The notes beneath the pieces are model-generated. The model had not been told where the DNA came from, ran no database searches, and saw nothing but the letters and a program-made list of their open reading frames with translations. Below are positions 12,704-18,222 of a stretch of 18,222 nucleotides of DNA, one piece after another (position 1 is the first letter of the stretch; each line of letters opens with the position of its first letter). The position numbers and the translations under genes were made by a program. Origin of the DNA: an uncultured Flavobacteriales bacterium (lineage in GTDB: Bacteria > Bacteroidota > Bacteroidia > Flavobacteriales_D > Sanyastnellaceae); the NCBI GenBank assembly GCA_937890245.1, contig CALACF010000444.1:1-18222 (forward strand), read 5' to 3'.

Positions 12704-14962
12704 TCAGTGGTTCTCCGTCAACTCGACAGTTTCCACAACCTGTACATGTTGCGTAGGGACCTCAACTTGTTCAACATTGCTGCCGTGCCCTTGAACAGGC
12801 TCGTTTGCCTCATTTGGCTCATTGTCGCCAATGGCCAACATCGGAGCAATCACCAATCCCACCAAACAAGTGAGCTTGATCAAGATGTTCATCGAAGGCC
12901 CAGACGTGTCCTTGAAAGGATCGCCCACCGTGTCACCGGTCACTGCTGCCTTGTGCGCTTCAGAACCTTTGTATGTCATCTCGCCGTCGATTTCGACGCC
13001 TGCTTCAAAGCTCTTTTTGGCGTTGTCCCATGCACCACCCGCATTGTTTTGGAAGATGGCCCAAACCACACCACTAACAGCGACACCAGCCATGTATGCT
13101 CCGAGGGGCTCAGCGCCCATCACGAATCCTACGATGACTGGAGAAATGATTGTGAGTGCACCTGGAAGGAGCATCTCGCGAAGTGCTGCACGGGTCGAAA
13201 TGTCGACACACTTGCTATACTCTGGCGTGGCTGTGCCTTCCATGATTCCCGGAATTTCGCGGAACTGGCGGCGAACCTCCTTGACCATTTCCATGGCCGC
13301 TTTTCCTACCGAGCTCATGGCCATGGCCGAGAACACGACAGGGATCATGCCACCAATGAACAGCGCCGCGAGGACGTCTGCCTTGAAAATGTTGATGCCG
13401 TCGATGCCCGTGAAGGTCACGTATGCCGCGAACAGGGCCAATGCAGTCAAGGCTGCCGAAGCAATAGCGAAGCCCTTGCCTACAGCAGCTGTCGTGTTGC
13501 CCACCGCGTCGAGGATGTCTGTGCGCTCACGCACTTCCTTCGGCAATTCGCTCATCTCAGCGATGCCGCCTGCGTTGTCGGCGATTGGGCCGAAAGCGTC
13601 GATGGCCAACTGCATGGCGGTTGTTGCCATCATGGCGCTGGCCGCAATGGCCACACCGTAAAATCCAGCGAGCTCGTACGTGCTCCAAATCGCTCCAGCA
13701 AAGAGCAACACTGGGCCAAACGTAGACATCATGCCCGTTGAAAGTCCCGCGATAATATTCGTGGCTGCACCTGTAGATGACTTCTGAACGATGTCCAATA
13801 CGGGCTTCTTCGTCATGCTCGTGTAGTACTCCGTCATGTACGAAATAGCACCGCCTACAAAGAGGCCGACGAGCACAGCGTAGTAAACCTGCAAGCTGGT
13901 AATTGTTCGCATTGCCTCTTCGCCGAAGAACTTCATCTCAAACGATGAAGGGAGCATGTGCTCGAGTACGAAGTAGAGTGCAACAGCCGTCAAAATAATC
14001 GAGCCCCAGTTGCCGCGATTCATCGCGCCTTGAACCTGGGCTTCTTTGGCATTTTCACCCTTGATGCGGATCAACATCATGCCCAACATGCTGAAAATGA
14101 TACCCAAACCAGCGATCACCAATGGAAGCAGGATGGGGCCAATGCCGCCGAACGCGTCATCAATACCGCCGTTGTCGTTGATCACGTAGTTGCCCAACAC
14201 CATTGAAGCAAGCACCGTGGCCACGTATGAGCCAAAGAGGTCGGCACCCATGCCGGCCACGTCACCCACGTTGTCGCCAACGTTATCAGCAATCGTAGCT
14301 GGGTTGCGGGGATCATCTTCGGGGATTCCGGCTTCCACCTTTCCCACGAGATCAGCGCCCACGTCGGCAGCCTTCGTGTAAATGCCGCCGCCCACACGAG
14401 CAAACAAAGCAATAGATTCAGCGCCCAGCGAGAAGCCAGCGAGGGCCTCCAAGACGGTCATCATCTGATGGTAGTCGTAGCCATTGCCCATGAAGGCATG
14501 TACGAGGCCCATAAAAAGAAGGGTCAAGCCCAAGACGGCAAGTCCTGCAACGCCGAGGCCCATAACCGCACCACCGGTGAAGCTTACTTTTAGCGCCTGG
14601 GCCAATGAAGTCCGGGCGGCGTGCGTCGTGCGGACGTTGGCTGCCGTCGCGATGCGCATACCAATGTTTCCTGCAAGCGCAGAGAAAATCGCTCCGATAA
14701 TGAAGGCCACCACGATGAACCACGGGGTAGAGTCCACAACAGTGCTGACATAATAAAGGACGCCACTAGCGACCACAACGAAGATGGCAAGCAGGCGGTA
14801 TTCTGCCTTGAGGAAAGCGAGGGCGCCGTCACGGATGTGACCTGCGATTTCGCTCATGCGGTCGGAACCACTTTCTTGGGCATTGACCCATTTGGCTTTG
14901 AACATCATCACCACGAGTCCGAAGACGGCGAGGGCTGCAACGAGATAAAGGACCTGATCCAT
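12704..14962 (-). CDS. hppA: K+-dependent membrane-bound ion-pumping pyrophosphatase
   Basis: 752 residues with about 16 membrane helices. It couples PPi hydrolysis to export of H+ or Na+ across the inner membrane. The PPi/Mg-binding motifs are intact: KAADVGADLVGKVE (197-210), DDPRNPATIADNVGDNVGD (216-234), DAFGPIADNAGGIAEM (455-470) and DNAKKSFE near 646, then DTVGDPFKDTSGPSMN. The motif GNTTAAVGKG (488-497) has Ala where K+-independent enzymes have Lys, so it should need K+. The first helix-6 position where H+- and Na+-pumping enzymes keep a glutamate reads GSYVATVLAS here, without one, while helix 5 has LGAESIALFARV with Glu182. Residues 711-752 form an acidic tail after the last helix that I do not recall in relatives. 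It starts at the ATG at 14962, 50 bp downstream of pdhB. Confidence 0.95.
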   Translation of the reverse strand: MDQVLYLVAALAVFGLVVMMFKAKWVNAQESGSDRMSEIAGHIRDGALAFLKAEYRLLAIFVVVASGVLYYVSTVVDSTPWFIVVAFIIGAIFSALAGNIGMRIATAANVRTTHAARTSLAQALKVSFTGGAVMGLGVAGLAVLGLTLLFMGLVHAFMGNGYDYHQMMTVLEALAGFSLGAESIALFARVGGGIYTKAADVGADLVGKVEAGIPEDDPRNPATIADNVGDNVGDVAGMGADLFGSYVATVLASMVLGNYVINDNGGIDDAFGGIGPILLPLVIAGLGIIFSMLGMMLIRIKGENAKEAQVQGAMNRGNWGSIILTAVALYFVLEHMLPSSFEMKFFGEEAMRTITSLQVYYAVLVGLFVGGAISYMTEYYTSMTKKPVLDIVQKSSTGAATNIIAGLSTGMMSTFGPVLLFAGAIWSTYELAGFYGVAIAASAMMATTAMQLAIDAFGPIADNAGGIAEMSELPKEVRERTDILDAVGNTTAAVGKGFAIASAALTALALFAAYVTFTGIDGINIFKADVLAALFIGGMIPVVFSAMAMSSVGKAAMEMVKEVRRQFREIPGIMEGTATPEYSKCVDISTRAALREMLLPGALTIISPVIVGFVMGAEPLGAYMAGVAVSGVVWAIFQNNAGGAWDNAKKSFEAGVEIDGEMTYKGSEAHKAAVTGDTVGDPFKDTSGPSMNILIKLTCLVGLVIAPMLAIGDNEPNEANEPVQGHGSNVEQVEVPTQHVQVVETVELTENH

Positions 14963-14994
14963 ACTAAATTAGCTTAAGGTTGTTTATTGGGGCG

Positions 14995-15002
14995 CGAAGA
15001 TA
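14995..15002 (-). promoter_or_regulatory. -7 promoter box of hppA (TATCTTCG)
   Basis: The minus strand at 15003-14991 reads TTATCTTCGCGCC, the identical 13 bases that precede etfB at 16061-16073 on the plus strand. It leaves a leader of 32 nt before the hppA ATG and lies just past the pdhB stop codon, so hppA can be expressed separately from pdhB. The -33 region is not clear. Confidence 0.5.
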
Positions 15003-15012
15003 ATTCAGCAAC

Positions 15013-15993
15013 TCAAGCGACGTACGCAACGTCCTTGATTGCACGAACGACGTCGCCGACTTGGGGGAGCGCCTCCTCGATGAGGGTGGTCGCAAATGCA
15101 AAGGGGGTGTCGCTTTGGCAAACGCGACGGATGGGGGCGTCGAGGTAGTCAAATGCATGACGTTGAACGCGGTAGCTCACCTCTGACGCGATGCTTGCGA
15201 CGGGGAAACTCTCCTCGACAATCACCAGCCGACCTGTTTTTTTGACGCTCTCTACGATCGTATCGATGTCCAGCGGACGGATGGTTCGCAGATCGACAAT
15301 CTCTACCTCGATGCCCTCTTGTGCCAAAACATCGGCCGCTTCGTGGACAGTTTTGAGGATTTTCCCAAAGGACACCACCGTGCAGTCTGTGCCAGTGCGG
15401 CGAATGTTGGCCACGCCAATCGGGACGAGGAATTCGCCTTCGGGCACATCGCCCTTGTCACCGTACATCTTTTCAGACTCCATAACAAGGACGGGGTCCT
15501 CGTCACGGATGGCGCTCTTGAGCAGGCCCTTCATGTCGTAGGGCGTGAAGGGCGTCACCACTTTCAAGCCAGGGATGGCAGCGTACATGTTTTCGAAGGC
15601 CTGCGAGTGGGTCGCACCCAGTTGGCCTGCCTGGCCGTTGGGGCCGCGAAAAACGATCGGCACGGGGTATTGGCCGCCTGACATTTGCAACATCTTGGCT
15701 GCGTGGTTGATGATCTGGTCGGCGGCGAGGATCGCAAAGTTCCACGTCATGAATTCCACGATCGGGCGCAGGCCATTCATGGCTGCTCCGACGGCAATGG
15801 CAGAGAATCCCAATTCAGCAATGGGTGTGTCGATGACCCGGCGTTCGCCGAATTCGTCGAGCATACCCTTTGATGCCTTGTAGGCGCCGTTGTATTGGGC
15901 TACTTCTTCTCCCATCAAGAAGACGCGTTCGTCACGACGCATCTCCTCAGTCATGGCTTCACAAACCGCCTCTCGGTATTGAATGGTACGCAT
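15013..15993 (-). CDS. pdhB: Pyruvate dehydrogenase complex E1 component subunit beta
   Basis: 326 residues, the standard length of the E1-beta subunit of branched heterotetrameric pyruvate/2-oxoacid dehydrogenases. With E1-alpha (not in this window) it decarboxylates pyruvate on thiamine diphosphate and passes acetyl to the lipoyl E2. Visible: REAVCEAMTEEMRRDE, GEEVAQYNGAYKASKGM, RVIDTPIAELGF with the ThDP-activating Glu60, FRGPNGQAGQLGATHSQAFE, then LRTIRPLDIDTIVESVKKT and VEESFP in the transketolase C-terminal domain. The high similarity I perceive to flavobacterial PdhB favours pyruvate over branched-chain keto acids, but that is judgement. I chose the ATG at 15993 (MRTIQYREA); an in-frame TTG at 16014 would begin inside the promoter box. 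It is divergent from etfB with 99 bp between the starts. Confidence 0.94.
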   Translation of the reverse strand: MRTIQYREAVCEAMTEEMRRDERVFLMGEEVAQYNGAYKASKGMLDEFGERRVIDTPIAELGFSAIAVGAAMNGLRPIVEFMTWNFAILAADQIINHAAKMLQMSGGQYPVPIVFRGPNGQAGQLGATHSQAFENMYAAIPGLKVVTPFTPYDMKGLLKSAIRDEDPVLVMESEKMYGDKGDVPEGEFLVPIGVANIRRTGTDCTVVSFGKILKTVHEAADVLAQEGIEVEIVDLRTIRPLDIDTIVESVKKTGRLVIVEESFPVASIASEVSYRVQRHAFDYLDAPIRRVCQSDTPFAFATTLIEEALPQVGDVVRAIKDVAYVA

Positions 15994-16011
15994 TGCAGAA
16001 ATTTGAGGCGA

Positions 16012-16019
16012 CAAATGTA
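16012..16019 (-). promoter_or_regulatory. -7 promoter box of pdhB (TACATTTG)
   Basis: The minus strand reads TACATTTG, an exact match to TAnnTTTG, 18 nt before the ATG at 15993. It decides the start: a longer pdhB frame from the TTG at 16014 would overlap this box. No TTG is seen at the -33 position. Confidence 0.55.
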
Positions 16020-16061
16020 CGACGATGTGCTTCTATACGACGAAGCCCCGTGATTGCGATT

Positions 16062-16069
16062 TATCTTCG
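16062..16069 (+). promoter_or_regulatory. -7 promoter box of the etfB-etfA-nuclease operon (TATCTTCG)
   Basis: TTATCTTCGCGCC at 16061-16073 is identical to the sequence upstream of hppA on the other strand, and its octamer matches the fabD box. The leader to the etfB ATG would be about 23 nt. It lies 42 bp from the divergent pdhB box. Confidence 0.5.
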
Positions 16070-16092
16070 CGCCGCTCTGAATAACTGGCATC

Positions 16093-16833
16093 ATGGAAAT
16101 TCTAGTCTGCATCAGCAAATCTCCCGACACAACGACGAAAATTGGCTTCACGGCTGATGGCAAGTCGCTTGACGAGACAGGGGTTCAGTTCATTATCAAC
16201 CCGTATGACGAGTGGTATGCGCTGGTTCGCGCGATTGAGCTCGTCGAAAAAAACGGCGGTTCGGTGACGACGGTGACCGTGGGTGAAGCGGATTGTGATC
16301 CGGTCATCCGCAAGGCGCTGGCGATTGGAGCCCACAAGGCTGTTCGCGTCAATGCGGTGGCGGCCGATGCAGCCCAAGTGGCCGGTGAGCTCGCAGCTGT
16401 GGCAAAATCGGGGAGCTATGAAGCTATTTTCTGCGGAAAGGAGACGATTGACCACAACAGCGGCGTGGTGCCCGGCATGCTTGCCGAGATGCTCGATTTG
16501 CCGCTCGTGACCTGGGTGTCCTCGCTCGAATACGATGGCGACAAGCCATTGATGAAGCGTGAGACGGTGAATGGGATTGAGACGGTGACCGTAGACGGAC
16601 CGTATGTTTTGAGCGCGTCAAAAGGCATGTCAGAGCAGCGGATCCCGAACATGCGCGGCATCATGGGCGCACGCTCGAAGCCGTTGGACGTGGTTGAGCC
16701 CTGCGGCGCGGCTGCGATGACGCATGTCGAAGGATTTGCCTTGCCCCCGGCAAAGTCGGGCGTGAAGTTGGTCGACGCCGACAACCCAGAGGAGCTCGTG
16801 CGCTTGTTGCGCGAGGAGGCAAAAGCGATTTAA
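16093..16833 (+). CDS. etfB: Electron transfer flavoprotein subunit beta
   Basis: 246 residues, normal for EtfB. With EtfA it forms the soluble heterodimer that takes electrons from acyl-CoA and other flavin dehydrogenases and passes them to the quinone pool through ETF:quinone oxidoreductase; EtfB holds the AMP. Visible: MEILVCISKSPDTTTKI at the start, FIINPYDEWYALVRAIELVE (33-52), the AMP-side motif FCGKETIDHNSGVVPGMLAEML (residues 113-134) and VDGPYVLSASKGMSEQRIPN, where SEQRIPN corresponds to the conserved NEPRYP-like segment. The start at the ATG at 16093 matches relatives. It is 7 bp upstream of etfA and the first gene of a three-gene operon. No domain suggesting a bifurcating Bcd/EtfAB or FixAB type is adjacent, so a respiratory role is more likely. 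Confidence 0.95.
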   Translation: MEILVCISKSPDTTTKIGFTADGKSLDETGVQFIINPYDEWYALVRAIELVEKNGGSVTTVTVGEADCDPVIRKALAIGAHKAVRVNAVAADAAQVAGELAAVAKSGSYEAIFCGKETIDHNSGVVPGMLAEMLDLPLVTWVSSLEYDGDKPLMKRETVNGIETVTVDGPYVLSASKGMSEQRIPNMRGIMGARSKPLDVVEPCGAAAMTHVEGFALPPAKSGVKLVDADNPEELVRLLREEAKAI

Positions 16834-16840
16834 GAGAGTC

Positions 16841-17767
16841 ATGAAAAGTATTGTATACGTTCAATTGCAAGGTGGCAAGGCCACAAAAGCATCGTTGGAA
16901 GCGGCCGCATTCGCCGCGCAGGAAGGAGAAGCTGTGGCCGTTGTGTCCGGCGCCATCGAAGGTGATGGCGGCCTCGGGGCTGTCGGTGTGCGCAGTGTTT
17001 TGCACTGCGCTGAAGAACTCGACTTCGGTCAGTCGGCGCGCCTTGTGAGTGCCGCTGTAGAAAGTGAAGGCTCCGACACGGTGGTGATGGCCCACGACCA
17101 CAGTGGTCGGGCGGTGGCCCCGCGGGTGGCGGTCCGTTTGAAGGCCGGGTTGATTGCTAGCGTGACGGGACGACCCAGTGGCGAAACCATCAAGCGCAAC
17201 GTGTTCAGCGGCAAAGCAACAGCAGAGGTTTCCGCGTCGTCCGATCGCCGCGTGATCACAACCACGCCCAATGCATTCGGCATCGGCTCCAACGACGGAG
17301 CCCCAGCTGAAGTCAAATCTTTTTCATCGGACGTCGGCGATCGTCGCGTGCAAGTGGTCGAAGCCGCAAAGCCTTCAACGGGCGATCGTGCGCCACTTCC
17401 AGAAGCAGAACTCGTCGTATCGGCGGGCCGCGGAATGAAGGGGCCGGAAAACTGGGGCATCATCGAAGACCTGGCGGACGCCCTCGGCGCCACCACGGCC
17501 TGCTCGCGCCCGGTATCTGACATTGGCTGGCGCCCACATCACGAACACGTGGGACAGACAGGGATTGCCATCCGCCCGAACCTGTACATCGCGGTGGGCA
17601 TTTCTGGCGCCATCCAGCATTTGGCTGGTGTGAACAACAGCAAAGTGATCGTCGTGATCAACACGGACCCCGAGGCGCCCTTCTTCAAGGCTGCTGATTA
17701 CGGCATCGTGGGAGACGCATTCGAAGTCGTGCCTAAATTGACTGCTGCAATCCTCGCCTTGGACTGA
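16841..17767 (+). CDS. etfA: Electron transfer flavoprotein subunit alpha
   Basis: 308 residues, usual for EtfA, the FAD-carrying partner of EtfB. The N-terminal domain (1 to about 185) contains HDHSGRAVAPRVAVRLKAGL and TGRPSGETIKRNVFSGKA. The C-terminal FAD-binding domain shows VSAGRGMKGPENWGIIEDLA (193-212), SRPVSDIGW with Arg223, GQTG at 238-241, GISGAIQH at 253-260 and VINTDPEAPFFKAADYGIVGD (272-292). All are expected FAD contacts, so it looks intact. It is translated from the ATG at 16841, 7 bp after etfB, and is followed after 2 bp by the bifunctional nuclease gene, so the three are almost certainly one mRNA. Confidence 0.96.
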   Translation: MKSIVYVQLQGGKATKASLEAAAFAAQEGEAVAVVSGAIEGDGGLGAVGVRSVLHCAEELDFGQSARLVSAAVESEGSDTVVMAHDHSGRAVAPRVAVRLKAGLIASVTGRPSGETIKRNVFSGKATAEVSASSDRRVITTTPNAFGIGSNDGAPAEVKSFSSDVGDRRVQVVEAAKPSTGDRAPLPEAELVVSAGRGMKGPENWGIIEDLADALGATTACSRPVSDIGWRPHHEHVGQTGIAIRPNLYIAVGISGAIQHLAGVNNSKVIVVINTDPEAPFFKAADYGIVGDAFEVVPKLTAAILALD

Positions 17768-17769
17768 GT

Positions 17770-18222
17770 ATGCAGAAAATCGAACTCGAAATCACGGCCA
17801 TCGTGCCCAGCGGCTCCACCAGCGGGGCTTATAGCATGGTGCTCAAAGAAGTCGAAGGAGAACGTCGGTTGCCTATTGTGATTGGCCAGAATGAAGCCCA
17901 ATCCATCGCGATTGAACTCGAGAAAATGAAGCCGAGCCGCCCATTGACGCATGATCTGTTCAAGCATCTTGCCCTGGGATTTGACATTCAGCTCGAGGAG
18001 GTGCTTGTTTATAACCTGGTCGAAGGAATCTTTTTTGCGAAGCTCGTGTGCAATCGCGCTGGTGAACGCGTCGAAATTGATGCGCGCTCATCAGATGCCG
18101 TGGCCCTTGCCGCGCGATTTGACTGTCCTATTTTTTGCTACGACCACGTGATGGAGGAGGCCGGGGTCGACCCCGAGCACAGCGAGGAGATTCAGGCCAT
18201 GCCGGACGATGCGCCGGTGCAT
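17770..18222 (+). CDS. Bifunctional nuclease family protein (DUF151), C-terminus cut by window edge
   Basis: 151 codons are visible from the ATG at 17770 with no stop before the edge, so the end is missing; Bacteroidota members are around 200 residues. The bifunctional nuclease (BFN) domain, named from plant proteins with RNase and DNase activity, spans nearly all of it: MQKIELEITAIVPSGSTSGAY, LPIVIGQNEAQSIAIELE, KPSRPLTHDLF, FFAKLVCN and DARSSDAVALAARFDCPIF. A C-terminal UvrB/UvrC motif is common in relatives and could follow outside the window. The etfB-etfA-BFN order is one I recall from other Bacteroidota; any functional tie between the nuclease and ETF is unknown. The start 2 bp after the etfA stop fits translational coupling. 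Confidence 0.92.
   Translation, partial: MQKIELEITAIVPSGSTSGAYSMVLKEVEGERRLPIVIGQNEAQSIAIELEKMKPSRPLTHDLFKHLALGFDIQLEEVLVYNLVEGIFFAKLVCNRAGERVEIDARSSDAVALAARFDCPIFCYDHVMEEAGVDPEHSEEIQAMPDDAPVH

Noticed and set aside
12822..13661. A 279-codon plus-strand open frame inside hppA
   Set aside because: It is the third-position complement shadow of hppA, rich in Ala, Met, Pro and Thr, with no recognisable domain.
12671..13741. A 356-codon open frame on the plus strand
   Set aside because: It lies antisense to the clearly real hppA gene and its translation is rich in His, Arg and Cys, as expected for a shadow frame in GC-rich DNA. No family resemblance.
16093..16833. Possible electron-bifurcating ETF (FixAB/CarDE type)
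   Set aside because: No fixC, fixX or acyl-CoA dehydrogenase gene is adjacent and the EtfB reads like the ordinary respiratory form; the sequence does not support bifurcation.

Overview
The window looks like ordinary core chromosome of a member of the Bacteroidota, most likely an uncultured, GC-rich (my eye estimate is in the high 50s percent) relative of the Flavobacteriales. Supporting this are a DUF3078 outer-membrane protein, a bacterial GH3 enzyme, two deoxynucleoside kinase paralogues, a K+-dependent membrane pyrophosphatase, the pdhB / etfB-etfA / bifunctional-nuclease neighbourhood, start sites without Shine-Dalgarno sequences, TAnnTTTG-like -7 promoter boxes, and signal peptides cleaved in front of glutamine. 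The lineage is inferred from family resemblance; no database search was run.

Layout. 1-776 (-) is the N-terminal part of mnmE, cut by the left edge and divergent from sucD (877-1758, +). sucD runs tail to tail into a folK-deoxynucleoside kinase pair (2943-1763, -). sppA (2979-4886, +) diverges from folK and converges on an unrecognised secreted protein (5492-4902, -). A DUF3078 protein (5580-6548, +) and fabD (6577-7470, +) follow. A coiled-coil protein (7807-7511, -) lies downstream of an MFS transporter (9070-7835, -). The transporter diverges from a small four-repeat protein (9078-9485, +), which is followed after 3 bp by a GH3-family enzyme (9489-11117, +) and then a second deoxynucleoside kinase (11160-11783, +). 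On the minus strand come pdhB (15993-15013), the membrane pyrophosphatase hppA (14962-12704) and a YceI-domain lipoprotein (12651-11821). Divergent from pdhB is a tight etfB-etfA-bifunctional nuclease operon (16093 to the right edge).

The genes are mostly housekeeping: tRNA wobble modification, TCA cycle and pyruvate oxidation, electron transfer from flavin dehydrogenases, PPi-driven ion pumping, fatty-acid initiation, folate synthesis, deoxynucleoside salvage and envelope proteolysis. No gap between genes exceeds 100 bp. I saw no tRNA, rRNA, CRISPR, insertion sequence, phage or plasmid feature, and no convincing undescribed multi-gene system.

The points most worth a second look are: the 25-residue repeat protein beside the GH3 gene; a pyrophosphatase whose membrane glutamate appears moved from helix 6 to helix 5; a recurring TATCTTCG/TAnnTTTG box, in several cases placed only 4-5 nt before the start codon as if the mRNAs were leaderless; and two deoxynucleoside kinases with different active-site motifs.
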